NCBI GenBank assembly: GCA_947503835.1 | Contig: CANNFM010000003.1 | Location: 248,001 to 312,000, forward strand | DNA: 64,000 bases | From: an uncultured Aquimarina sp. | GTDB lineage: Bacteria > Bacteroidota > Bacteroidia > Flavobacteriales > Flavobacteriaceae | Direction: 5' to 3' | In this document: piece by piece, positions 51,046-60,030 of the stretch | Position numbering within the stretch: the first letter of the stretch is position 1 | How the letters are laid out: every line of letters starts with the position of its first letter | Position numbers and translations under genes: made by a program | Notes under the pieces: model-generated | What the model was told of the DNA's origin: nothing | Databases searched by the model: none | Seen by the model: the letters and a program-made list of their open reading frames with translations, nothing else

Positions 51046-52032
51046 ATGCAAACACATGCAGATAAAAATCAGGAAAATCAAAGTAGAGCAATAGCTAATA
51101 CTGTTTCTCAGAATAAGAGTAATAGTAAATCTACTTTTGAGTTTGTGGATAATCGACCTGAAACTATCGCACAAAGAAAGCTGCAAGTGATGGCTAACAA
51201 CAGTCCACAGGTGAATCAGTTAAGAGCTTTTCAAGAAATGTCCAATGAGTCCTATAAAGAAAATATTTCCATTGGAAATGAAAGGATTATCCAAAAAGCA
51301 ACTTATGATGATATCGATACTATGTGGGAAACAGAATTTAAAAATGAAACATGGTTAGAGACTGATGACGTTGATTTATGGGCAAATTACGATGAGGCTA
51401 CAGAACAATTACCTTATGTGGATTTTCTAAATACTCCAGGTGTTGATCCTCATGTTGATCCAAATGTGGTTCGTGAGGATGGTCGCAGTACTATAAGATT
51501 TGACCGAACAAATCCAAACCATTGGGATCCAGATTTTTATGTGGCTGCAATCATTCATGAATTAATCCATATAGCTAACCTGAGGAAGTATGAAAAGAAT
51601 GCTGATTCTGCAGAAACGGGATTGGCATTTGCCAATTTTCATTTACCCGAGCCGGAAGGTGAAGCTAGGGAAAATGGATTAGCTCCAAACCAAGTAGAAT
51701 CGATAAAGACTCAATTGAGAGTTCTCGGACAGAATTGGGAAGATTTATATACAACTGCGAATAATGATAATATAAAAGGCCTATTTACAGAACCCATTTT
51801 TAAACACTTAAAAGATAGAATACAATATGGAGGAGGTAAGGCAATAGAAGAAACCGATACCGTTTTATTTGATATATCATTTTACTTAGCCAAAAAAGAG
51901 CTAACAAATACTGACACCTATAAATTTGTAAAAAGGCTGTTGAGAGAAGCTACCAACAGAAGAAATACGCCAGGGCAAAAAGTTAGAAGAGTAGATGCAC
52001 AAGCATATTGGATTCAGTTTTGGAAATGGTAA
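51046..52032 (+). CDS. eCIS-cargo-like protein with HExxH zincin domain
   Basis: 328 residues from ATG 51046 (MQTHADKNQENQSR). The N-terminal 70 residues carry DNRPETIAQRKLQVMANNSP followed by QVNQLRAFQEMSN, the conserved segment found at the start of many proteins encoded with extracellular contractile injection systems and polymorphic toxins in Bacteroidota. An IIQKAT junction follows, then a C-terminal region with AAIIHELIHIANLRK (HExxH, about residues 171-175) and a possible third ligand in EGEARENG. It looks like a zinc metallopeptidase effector. No eCIS structural gene or evident immunity gene is in the window. Function is inferred from motifs. Confidence 0.75.
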   Translation: MQTHADKNQENQSRAIANTVSQNKSNSKSTFEFVDNRPETIAQRKLQVMANNSPQVNQLRAFQEMSNESYKENISIGNERIIQKATYDDIDTMWETEFKNETWLETDDVDLWANYDEATEQLPYVDFLNTPGVDPHVDPNVVREDGRSTIRFDRTNPNHWDPDFYVAAIIHELIHIANLRKYEKNADSAETGLAFANFHLPEPEGEARENGLAPNQVESIKTQLRVLGQNWEDLYTTANNDNIKGLFTEPIFKHLKDRIQYGGGKAIEETDTVLFDISFYLAKKELTNTDTYKFVKRLLREATNRRNTPGQKVRRVDAQAYWIQFWKW

Positions 52033-52230
52033 AGAAACATCCCCGCTACCGCTAGTCTGTGATTAGTGGCGATATAGAAAGGATAAATCGAGTGATCAGA
52101 AACTTTACTTACAATATCAATACATCCTTCATTAGTTACAATTGGGTTTGCTAAACCTACAGCTGAGTGCATTAATCTTTTGGTTATTTGGATTTAGTGA
52201 TACATTAGTTGTACATCTAAACGAACCACT

Positions 52231-52728
52231 ATGTTTTCGAGTACTACAGGAATCATACACTTCATTGCATCTATTATCGCATTGATTACCGGAACTTTTG
52301 TATTGGGTTTAACCAAAGGAACTCAAAAACACAAAAGAATAGGGTATGTGTATGCGATAGCTATGCTGATTTTACTGATTACTTCCTTTATGATTTATCA
52401 ACTACACGGAAGATTTGGGATCCTGCATATCTTCGCGGTTATTAGTAGCATCGTATTATTAGCAGGTATAGTACCCATGATTTTCAAACGGCCCAAGGAA
52501 TATTTTGTATATCATTTCAACTTTATGTATTGGAGCGTAATCGGGCTCTATTGTGCTTTTTTTGCAGAAATATTTACCCGAATACCCTTTTGGCTAGATC
52601 TAAAACAAAACATAGCCGTTATATTTTATGCCATCGTTGGGATCACCACAGCTGCAGTGGGTGGTATTGGTTCAAAATACTTTAAAAAATATAAATCTAC
52701 ATGGGAGAATATGTATAAAGCGCACTAG
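52231..52728 (+). CDS. DUF2306-type membrane protein
   Basis: 165 residues with four TM helices: GIIHFIASIIALITGTFVLG, VYAIAMLILLITSFMIYQLH (with the family's conserved His), ILHIFAVISSIVLLAGIVPM, and a last pair including AVIFYAIVGITTAAVGGIG. The GTQKHKRIGYVYA stretch after helix 1 is characteristic of DUF2306. Function unknown. A terminator follows immediately. Confidence 0.75.
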   Translation: MFSSTTGIIHFIASIIALITGTFVLGLTKGTQKHKRIGYVYAIAMLILLITSFMIYQLHGRFGILHIFAVISSIVLLAGIVPMIFKRPKEYFVYHFNFMYWSVIGLYCAFFAEIFTRIPFWLDLKQNIAVIFYAIVGITTAAVGGIGSKYFKKYKSTWENMYKAH

Positions 52729-52752
52729 AATATTGTGAATGAAGAGCTAATT

Positions 52753-52784
52753 AAGCAGAAGCCACTAAAACTTCTGCTTTTTTA
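52753..52784 (+). terminator. Terminator after DUF2306 gene
   Basis: AAGCAGAAG (52753-52761) pairs with CTTCTGCTT (52771-52779), 9-nt loop, then a T-run. Confidence 0.8.
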
Positions 52785-52866
52785 ATACATTTATACGACT
52801 TGAAAGAGGCAGTATAAAACAAAAACGATACTTTTATAGTACTATATACATTAAGATTAGATAATT

Positions 52867-53316
52867 ATGAGTAGAAGTATGTATTTACCTATTGTTCTTT
52901 TATTTTTAATATTTAAAATGAACGGGCAAACGGCACAAGATTCTCTAGATATAAAACAAGTTGCATTAGATTATATCGAGTCTCAGCATAATGTGAACCC
53001 TGATCAATTCGAACGTGCTGCTCATCCCAGAATGGTAAAAAGAACCTTTTGGACCAATACATCCACTAAGAAAGAATATTTAAGAGAAACGTTTAAGGAT
53101 GCCATGGTATTATTGGCCGAAACGTATAATAAAAACGGAGATAGGTTTCCCGAAAACCCTAAAAAAGAAGTGGTGATATTAGATGTTGTTGACAAAACAG
53201 CCTCGGTAAAACTAATTGCCGATGAATGGATAGATTATATGCATATTATAAAACTAAATGGGAAATGGACTATCGTTAATGTGCTTTGGCAGTTTAAAGA
53301 TGCTGGTAAACATTGA
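52867..53316 (+). CDS. Exported NTF2-like (lumazine-binding) family protein
   Basis: 149 residues with a signal peptide (cleaved about FKMNGQT) and an NTF2-like fold: VALDYIESQHNVNPDQFERA at the start and WTIVNVLWQFKD at the end, as in putative lumazine-binding family proteins. No catalytic residues can be assigned. The next gene starts about 50 bp on. Confidence 0.7.
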   Translation: MSRSMYLPIVLLFLIFKMNGQTAQDSLDIKQVALDYIESQHNVNPDQFERAAHPRMVKRTFWTNTSTKKEYLRETFKDAMVLLAETYNKNGDRFPENPKKEVVILDVVDKTASVKLIADEWIDYMHIIKLNGKWTIVNVLWQFKDAGKH

Positions 53317-53367
53317 AACAGAAGAGTAAAACAAGTAGAATGAAGATTATAAATTAATAACAAACGT

Positions 53368-53748
53368 ATGATCTCAAATCCCAAGAAGCTTTTTCTAATT
53401 GATGGTTTGGGAGCATTGCTTACTGCTTTCTTTTTAGGCGTAATTCTTACAAGACTCGAAGATTATTTTGGGATGCCACCAAAAATACTTTATATTTTGT
53501 CTTTAGTGGCTTTAATGTATGCAATATATTCTATGAGCTGTCATTTTTTTATCTCCAGAAACTGGAAGCCTTATCTAAAAGGTATTGCAATCGCTAATCT
53601 GATGTATTGCTGTCTTACCATTGGGTTAGTAGTGTATTTCTATCATAGATTAACTGGTATAGGAGTGCTCTACTTTTTGTTAGAAGTTATCGTGATATTC
53701 GTTTTGATAGGTATAGAGATCAAAGTACTTTCTAGAATAACAAAATAG
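53368..53748 (+). CDS. Hypothetical four-TM membrane protein
   Basis: 126 residues with four hydrophobic segments (about 8-26, 38-58, 67-89, 97-118). Pattern LYILSLVALMYAIYSMSCHF and GVLYFLLEVIVIFVLIGIE; no known family. It probably shares a transcript with the preceding NTF2-like gene. Confidence 0.6.
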   Translation: MISNPKKLFLIDGLGALLTAFFLGVILTRLEDYFGMPPKILYILSLVALMYAIYSMSCHFFISRNWKPYLKGIAIANLMYCCLTIGLVVYFYHRLTGIGVLYFLLEVIVIFVLIGIEIKVLSRITK

Positions 53749-53818
53749 TCCCAATAGCATAGATGTGTAATCCATGCAAGTGATTATAAAATACACCCAG
53801 ATTGTAATCCTTAAGCAG

Positions 53819-55456
53819 TTAAGCTTTCAAGTCAATTTGCTTCAGGTTTTCGATCCTATTTCTGATCAAAAACTCATCAATCGTTTCAAAATGCTCAATA
53901 ACTCTTTGGTCTTTAAACTCAAATACCTTTTGAGACAATCCTTGTAAAAAATCACGGTCGTGAGACACCAATATCAAGGTGCCATCAAATGCCAATAAAG
54001 CTTCTTTGAGTACATCTTTTGATTTAATGTCCAAATGATTGGTGGGCTCATCAAGAATTAAAACATTGACGGGTTCTAATAATAGCTTAACCATGGCTAG
54101 TCGAGTTTTTTCTCCACCAGAAAGTACCGATACTTTTTTATCGATATCATCACCACTAAACATAAATTGTCCCAGGATGTTTTTGATCTGTGTTCTGATA
54201 TCTCCTTCGGCCACTTCATCTACCGTTTGAAAAACAGTAAGGTTAGTATCCAATAAAGAAGCCTGATTTTGTGCAAAATAACCCACTTTGGCATTATGAC
54301 CTAGAGCGCATTCACCCTCAACATCGATCTCACCCATAATGGCTTTGATCATGGTCGATTTACCCTCACCATTACGACCAACAAACGATACTTTTTCTCC
54401 TCGGGCAATGGATAAGTTAGCATTTTTAAATACTACATGATCTCCATAACTTTTGGACAGCTCTTTGGCAATTACAGGATAATCTCCCGATCGTTGCGAA
54501 GGAGGGAAGCGAAGCTTTAATGCCGAAGTATCGATCTCATCGATCTCTATAATTTGTAACTTTTCTAGCATACGCTCCCTAGAGTTGACTTGGTTGGTTT
54601 TAGAATAGGTACCTTTAAACCGTTCTATAAAACCTTTGGTATCTGCAATAAATTTTTGTTGCTCTTCGTAAGCTTTGACCTGGTGTGCTCGTCGATCTTC
54701 TCGTAACTGAAGGTAATGTGAGTAGTTTGCTTTATAATCGTAAATCCTTCCCATCGTTACTTCGATAGTACGGTTAGTGATGTTATCAATAAATGCTTTA
54801 TCATGCGAAATAACAATCACCGCTTTTGCTTTATTGATCAAAAAATCCTCGAGCCAGATTACAGATTCTATATCTACGTGGTTAGTAGGCTCATCAAGCA
54901 GAATAAGATCTGGTTTTTGTAATAAGATTTTTGCAAGTTCGATTCGCATACGCCATCCGCCACTAAACTCACTGGTTGGTCGGGTGAAATCTTCCCTTTT
55001 AAATCCTAACCCTTGTAAAGCTTTCTCGATTTCGGCATCATAGTTTACTTCTTCGATAGCATAGAATTTTTCGCCTAAGTCTGTTACCTTTTGGATGATA
55101 TTCATGTACTCCTCAGATTCATAATCTGTACGAGTTTCGAGTTCCTTGTTAAGATGATCCATCTCCTGTTGCATGGCAGCGATATGCCCAAAAGCTTTAG
55201 AAGCCTCTTCAAAGACCGTACAGTTATCATCGGTCAAAAGGTGTTGTGGTAGATATGCGATTACGGCTTCTTTTGGGCATCGTATATTTCCTCGTGTTGC
55301 TTTTTGTACCCCGGCAATGATCTTCATCATCGTAGATTTACCCGCACCATTCTTACCCATAAGGGCAATCTTATCATTCTCATTAATCACAAATGAAACA
55401 TTATTGAACAATGTTTCGCCACTAAACTCTACCGCAATACCCTCTACAGAAATCAT
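53819..55456 (-). CDS. ABC-F family ATPase
   Basis: 545 residues, two ABC domains without TM segments: Walker A GKNGAGKST (about 34-42) and GRNGEGKST (about 357-365), signatures FSGGWRMRIELAK and LSGGEKTRLAMVK, Walker B LILLDEPTNH and LILDEPTNHLD, and a charged linker with YEEQQKFIADTKGFIERF between. ABC-F proteins bind the ribosome exit/peptidyl sites (EttA, Uup, YbiT types) and adjust translation; the nearest named type is not certain, with Uup/YbiT-like length. Single gene between convergent and divergent neighbours. Confidence 0.9.
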   Translation of the reverse strand: MISVEGIAVEFSGETLFNNVSFVINENDKIALMGKNGAGKSTMMKIIAGVQKATRGNIRCPKEAVIAYLPQHLLTDDNCTVFEEASKAFGHIAAMQQEMDHLNKELETRTDYESEEYMNIIQKVTDLGEKFYAIEEVNYDAEIEKALQGLGFKREDFTRPTSEFSGGWRMRIELAKILLQKPDLILLDEPTNHVDIESVIWLEDFLINKAKAVIVISHDKAFIDNITNRTIEVTMGRIYDYKANYSHYLQLREDRRAHQVKAYEEQQKFIADTKGFIERFKGTYSKTNQVNSRERMLEKLQIIEIDEIDTSALKLRFPPSQRSGDYPVIAKELSKSYGDHVVFKNANLSIARGEKVSFVGRNGEGKSTMIKAIMGEIDVEGECALGHNAKVGYFAQNQASLLDTNLTVFQTVDEVAEGDIRTQIKNILGQFMFSGDDIDKKVSVLSGGEKTRLAMVKLLLEPVNVLILDEPTNHLDIKSKDVLKEALLAFDGTLILVSHDRDFLQGLSQKVFEFKDQRVIEHFETIDEFLIRNRIENLKQIDLKA

Positions 55457-55530
55457 ATCATTTTCTTTAAAAGTGCAAAACTAAAAAAAAGGATAGCATG
55501 GCAAAGGAATTATTTGGGTTTGTGATGTGC

Positions 55531-57072
55531 TCATAAAGGAATATTCCCATGCTTACGCTTAGGACGATCTATAGTTTTATCCTCAAGCATGCTAAATGCT
55601 TTTAGGAGTTTACGTCTTGTGTTTTGTGGTAGAATTACTTCGTCTATAAAACCACGTTGCGCTGCTTGATATGGATTTGCAAATTTTTCAGCATACTCAG
55701 CTTCTTTTTCTGCAAGTTTTGCTTCAGGATTATCTGCTGCTTTGATCTCTCGTTTAAAGATAATCTCACTAGCACCTTTGGCTCCCATCACAGCAATTTC
55801 TGCTGTAGGCCATGCAAAGTTAAGATCTGCACCAATATGCTTAGAATTCATTACATCATAAGCACCGCCATAGGCCTTACGTGTAATCACTGTTACTTTA
55901 GGTACAGTGGCCTCGCTTAAGGCATATAATAGTTTTGCTCCGTGAATAATAATCCCGTTCCATTCCTGATCTGTACCTGGTAAAAACCCGGGAACATCTA
56001 CCAGTACAAGTAATGGAATATTAAAACAATCACAGAAACGTGTGAAACGTGCTGCTTTTTTAGAACTGTTTACATCTAGTACTCCAGCCAAAAACATAGG
56101 TTGGTTGGCAACAATACCAACGCTTCTTCCGCCCAGACGGGCAAAACCAACGATAATATTCTCTGCATAGTCTTTATGAATCTCATAAAAGGAATCTTCA
56201 TCGATAATTCCACCAATCACCGCATGCATATCATAGGGTTTGTTGGGGTTATCGGGCACAATATCAGAGAGCACTTCACGTGCTTCGTCTTCTAAGGTAT
56301 ACGGTAGCTTTTTGGCAACTTCTTTATTGCTTTGTGGCAGGTAACTTAATAGTTTCTTTACGTCTTCAAGGCATTCGATATCGTTACCAGAAGTAACATG
56401 CGCTACTCCAGACTTGGTAGAATGTGTACTTGCACCGCCAAGTTCTTCTGAGGTTACTTCTTCATTGGTTACAGTTTTTACTACATTGGGACCGGTAACA
56501 AACATATAGCTGGTATCTTCTACCATAATTGTAAAGTCTGTCATTGCAGGAGAATATACTGCTCCACCAGCACATGGACCCATAATGGCAGAGATTTGGG
56601 GAATTACACCCGAGGCTTGCACGTTTCTATGAAAGATATCTGCATAACCACCCAGAGAACGAACTCCTTCCTGAATTCGAGCACCACCAGAATCATTAAG
56701 TCCAATAATCGGAGCTCCCATTTTAACGGCCATATCCATCACTTTGCAGATCTTTTCGGCATGGGTTTCGGATAGAGCTCCACCAAAAACGGTAAAATCC
56801 TGTGCAAAAATGTAAACTAATCTTCCGTTTATGGTTCCGTAGCCAGTAACAACACCATCGCCATAGTAGATTTCTTTTTCCATCCCAAAATCTGTGGTTC
56901 GATGGGTAACCAGAATTCCTATTTCTTCAAAAGAACCTTCATCTAGGATATATGCAACTCGTTCACGCGCAGTTAACTTTTTCTTTTCATGTTGTTTTGC
57001 AATGCGTTGTTCACCTCCACCTAACTTTGCCTGGTCTATTTTTTCTTGTAGTGTTTTTATTTTTGAATCCAT
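55531..57072 (-). CDS. Acyl-CoA carboxylase, carboxyltransferase (beta) subunit
   Basis: 513 residues with the two crotonase-like halves of biotin-dependent carboxyltransferases: [32 protein letters not shown] (oxyanion loop), [15 protein letters not shown], and later [12 protein letters not shown] and [12 protein letters not shown]. This is the PCC-beta/ACC type, acting on propionyl-CoA or another short acyl-CoA; the exact substrate is unclear. It is the last gene of a BCCP-BC-CT operon, downstream of a heptamer repeat array. Confidence 0.92.
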   Translation of the reverse strand: MDSKIKTLQEKIDQAKLGGGEQRIAKQHEKKKLTARERVAYILDEGSFEEIGILVTHRTTDFGMEKEIYYGDGVVTGYGTINGRLVYIFAQDFTVFGGALSETHAEKICKVMDMAVKMGAPIIGLNDSGGARIQEGVRSLGGYADIFHRNVQASGVIPQISAIMGPCAGGAVYSPAMTDFTIMVEDTSYMFVTGPNVVKTVTNEEVTSEELGGASTHSTKSGVAHVTSGNDIECLEDVKKLLSYLPQSNKEVAKKLPYTLEDEAREVLSDIVPDNPNKPYDMHAVIGGIIDEDSFYEIHKDYAENIIVGFARLGGRSVGIVANQPMFLAGVLDVNSSKKAARFTRFCDCFNIPLLVLVDVPGFLPGTDQEWNGIIIHGAKLLYALSEATVPKVTVITRKAYGGAYDVMNSKHIGADLNFAWPTAEIAVMGAKGASEIIFKREIKAADNPEAKLAEKEAEYAEKFANPYQAAQRGFIDEVILPQNTRRKLLKAFSMLEDKTIDRPKRKHGNIPL

Positions 57073-57085
57073 GTTTTTAGTACTT

Positions 57086-57211
57086 AGTATTCAGTATTCA
57101 GTATTCAGTATTCAGTATTCAGTATTCAGTATTTGATATTCAGTATTCAGTATTCAATATTCAGTATTCAGTATTCAATATTCAGTATTCAATATTCAGT
57201 ATTTGATATTC
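57086..57211. repeat. 18-copy tandem heptamer array (AGTATTC)
   Basis: Eighteen contiguous 7-bp units in exact register: mostly AGTATTC, with variants AGTATTT, GATATTC and AATATTC. On the transcribed minus strand the unit is GAATACT. The array fills the gap between the biotin carboxylase and carboxyltransferase genes and contributes the T of the former's TGA stop (57210-57212). Array length can vary by slippage without altering either frame. Confidence 0.9.
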
Positions 57212-58652
57212 ATTTAACAGGTAATCGTAATGTTTCCTGGTCTTTTAGATATTGTTTCATGGCAATCATAGCCGCAATTTTAGCTTCTTCTTGTGTTACG
57301 GCTTGTATTTTTTCTGCAGAATAGTATTTTTTCACAAAATGTGTATCAAATTTTCCTGATCTGAAGGCATCGTGCTCGCATACAAATTTTCCGAAGGGTA
57401 GAGTAGTTTGTACCCCTTCGACATGATAGTTATCAATGGCTTTGATCATTAGTTGAATTGCTTCTTCACGTGTTTTACCATACGTTATTAGTTTAGCTAA
57501 CATAGGATCGTAGTAGATAGGGATATCCATACCTTCTTCAAAACCATTATCTACCCGAATTCCTTCTCCGATAGGGATTTTATAGGTGTCCAGGTGCCCT
57601 ACACTTGGTAAAAAGTCATTTAAGGGATCTTCGGCATAGACCCTGAGTTCTAAGGCATGCCCGTTGATCTGTAAATCTTCTTGTTGCATTGGTAGTTTCT
57701 CACCTCGAGCAACTTTTATTTGAAGTTCGACCAAGTCTACTCCCGAGATGAGTTCGGTAACAGGATGTTCTACCTGTAACCTGGTATTCATTTCCAGGAA
57801 ATAGAAATTGTTATTTTCATCTAAAAGGAATTCAACAGTTCCGGCGCCCAGGTAATCACATGCTTTTGCTACTTTAATTGCGGCTTCGCCCATTTTTGCA
57901 CGTAGTTCGGGAGTGAGTACAGCTGAAGGAGCTTCTTCTACTACTTTTTGATGTCGTCGTTGTACACTACATTCTCTTTCAAATAAGTGAATTACATTAC
58001 CATGACTATCTGCCATTACCTGGATCTCGATATGCCTTGGCGAGGCTACATATTTTTCAATAAACACTGAACCATCACCAAATGCCGAGGTCGCTTCACT
58101 AATAGCACGCTGCATTTGTGATTCTAGGTCGCTTTCTTTTTCTACAACACGCATTCCTTTACCACCACCACCTGCAGATGCTTTGATTAATATTGGAAAT
58201 CCAATTTCTTTTGCAATTGTTTTTGCTTTATTTACATCGGTAATAGCTTCGTCTATACCAGGAACCATTGGGATACCATATGCTTTTACAGCATCTTTAG
58301 CGGCCAGTTTACTTCCCATTACCTGTATGGCTTTTGACTTTGGACCTATAAATATAAGATTGTTTTTTTCTACTTCTTCGGCAAAATCTGCATTCTCACT
58401 TAAGAATCCATACCCTGGGTGTATAGCATCTACATGTAATCTTTTGGCAACTTCAATGATTTTTGATCCTAGTAGATAGGATTGATTAGAAGGGGCTTCC
58501 CCAATACAAACAGCCTCATCGGCAAACCGTACATGAGGTGCATTTCGATCAATAGTAGAGTATACTGCTACTGTTTTGATCCCCATTTTTTGAGCGGTGG
58601 TCATTACTCTTATCGCAATTTCACCTCTGTTAGCAACTAATAACTTTTTCAT
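57210..58652 (-). CDS. accC: Biotin carboxylase subunit of acyl-CoA carboxylase
   Basis: 480 residues of the ATP-grasp biotin carboxylase type: KKLLVANRGEIAIRVM start, KASAGGGGKGMRVV (Gly-rich ATP loop), HIEIQVMADSHGN, FLEMNTRLQVEHPVTE, and RVYAEDP. It carboxylates biotin on the BCCP using bicarbonate and ATP. It lies 48 bp behind the BCCP gene, and its own 3' end merges into the heptamer array. Acetyl- versus propionyl-CoA carboxylase cannot be decided from this subunit. Confidence 0.92.
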   Translation of the reverse strand: MKKLLVANRGEIAIRVMTTAQKMGIKTVAVYSTIDRNAPHVRFADEAVCIGEAPSNQSYLLGSKIIEVAKRLHVDAIHPGYGFLSENADFAEEVEKNNLIFIGPKSKAIQVMGSKLAAKDAVKAYGIPMVPGIDEAITDVNKAKTIAKEIGFPILIKASAGGGGKGMRVVEKESDLESQMQRAISEATSAFGDGSVFIEKYVASPRHIEIQVMADSHGNVIHLFERECSVQRRHQKVVEEAPSAVLTPELRAKMGEAAIKVAKACDYLGAGTVEFLLDENNNFYFLEMNTRLQVEHPVTELISGVDLVELQIKVARGEKLPMQQEDLQINGHALELRVYAEDPLNDFLPSVGHLDTYKIPIGEGIRVDNGFEEGMDIPIYYDPMLAKLITYGKTREEAIQLMIKAIDNYHVEGVQTTLPFGKFVCEHDAFRSGKFDTHFVKKYYSAEKIQAVTQEEAKIAAMIAMKQYLKDQETLRLPVK

Positions 58653-58700
58653 AATAAACTATATTAGAACAGATTGTCCTATTTAATACCCATTATGGGT

Positions 58701-59186
58701 TCAAGCGAATTCTATTAACAATTGTCCCTTATCTACCGCATCACCTTTAATGGCAGAAATAGATTTAATAACTCCGTCTCTTGGAGAAAGAATAACATTC
58801 TCCATTTTCATAGCTTCAAGAATTAATAAAGGGTCATCTTCTTGTACTTGTTGATCAACTTTTACATGAATTTCAAGTAGCAGTCCTGGCATTGGCGCTT
58901 TAATGGCGTTTACCTGTTTTGAAGCCCCGATCGAGAATCCCATAGCTTCAATTTGTAAATCCAATGCATTGGCAATATCAACCTGGTAGATATTGTGGTT
59001 AACTTTTACAGTATATTTTTTATTGTTGAAATCTGATTGTATCACTTCAGTATGGTATGATTTATCCTCCTGAAGAATATGATATTGATTTTCTGAAGTT
59101 TGTATGGTATCAACTTTAGAAACATCTTTATTGGTAAGGTCAAACTCTAAGGTTTTATTTACCTTGACTTTGTATTTGCTGTTCAT
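58701..59186 (-). CDS. Biotin carboxyl carrier protein
   Basis: 161 residues: a beta-rich N-terminal half, then a biotinyl domain (about 92-160) with ILEAMKMENVI and the biotinylated Lys at about residue 127. First gene of the three-gene acyl-CoA carboxylase operon (BCCP-BC-CT) on the minus strand. The separate-subunit arrangement is common in Bacteroidota. Confidence 0.92.
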   Translation of the reverse strand: MNSKYKVKVNKTLEFDLTNKDVSKVDTIQTSENQYHILQEDKSYHTEVIQSDFNNKKYTVKVNHNIYQVDIANALDLQIEAMGFSIGASKQVNAIKAPMPGLLLEIHVKVDQQVQEDDPLLILEAMKMENVILSPRDGVIKSISAIKGDAVDKGQLLIEFA

Positions 59187-59356
59187 AATAGATATTGTTT
59201 ATTTAATAAAAACAGATGCTAAAGAGAGTAATTTATTGCGATAAATGCAAGTTAATTATGAATTCATTGACTTTTTTGTATAAATTATGGGTTAAAATAA
59301 TTGGGTTATAGTGAAATACAAGTGCAATAAAAACGAATTGTAAAGTTTATTTTGAA

Positions 59357-60028
59357 TTATAATAGCCCTCTTCGGTTTGGATTATTAAATAGGCTTTTTA
59401 AGGTAGTTTTTCGTGTTTTTGATAGTTCTCCTATAATCTTCAAAAATACAATACCGGTAAGGTAGGCATCACCAGATGCTGTATGTCGATCATGTTTTTT
59501 GATACCAAACAACTTGCATAACTCATCTAGAGAGTACAATTTGTCTTTATATATACTACTAAGGTTTGTTTTCTTGAATAATAATCCTGTGTCTAGTACT
59601 TTGTTCTTTAATTTTGGTAAGTTTTGCCTTGCTAAACATTCATTAATCATTGAAATATCGAAGGCCGCATGATGTGCAACCAGGATGGCATTTTTTACAT
59701 AGTCCAAAAACTGTATGAGTGCTTCTTTTTCTTCATATTTTGTAGTGTTCCCTTCTTTTAGAATTCCATGTATCTCAACAGTTTCCGAATTGAACATGTC
59801 TTGTTGAAGATATATTTCAAGACTATCTGCCACATCCATAGTGTTTCCTATTGTTGAAATAGCTCCGATAGATAGAATACGATCTATTTTTCTGTTAAGA
59901 CCAGTAGTTTCGGTATCAAAAACCACAAAGCGAGCAGTATTTAGATTATATTCAGTTTTGTTCTTAAAGTGACTTTGATATTTCTTCCAAAATTCAGGAT
60001 AATCTTTATGTTGTAACCAAGTCAACAT
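59357..60028 (-). CDS. DEDDh 3'-5' exonuclease (Pol III epsilon-like)
   Basis: 223 residues with exonuclease motifs: FDTETTG (Asp 38, Glu 40), AHHAAFD (Asp 124) and the closing His 182 and Asp 187 of HTASGDAYLTG. In many bacteria a gene of this kind pairs with a CNMP/CBS/DUF294 protein in acs/actP clusters, as here with the gene two bp upstream. Its biological role in that pairing is not established. Substrate nucleic acid or nucleotide unknown. Confidence 0.88.
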   Translation of the reverse strand: MLTWLQHKDYPEFWKKYQSHFKNKTEYNLNTARFVVFDTETTGLNRKIDRILSIGAISTIGNTMDVADSLEIYLQQDMFNSETVEIHGILKEGNTTKYEEKEALIQFLDYVKNAILVAHHAAFDISMINECLARQNLPKLKNKVLDTGLLFKKTNLSSIYKDKLYSLDELCKLFGIKKHDRHTASGDAYLTGIVFLKIIGELSKTRKTTLKSLFNNPNRRGLL

Positions 60029-60030
60029 AT

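Noticed and set aside
57133..57324. Protein-coding ORF with FSIQYSIF-type repeats at the accC-carboxyltransferase gap
   Set aside because: It is a by-product of the heptamer array read antisense to the carboxylase operon and runs into the accC gene; no start context or family.
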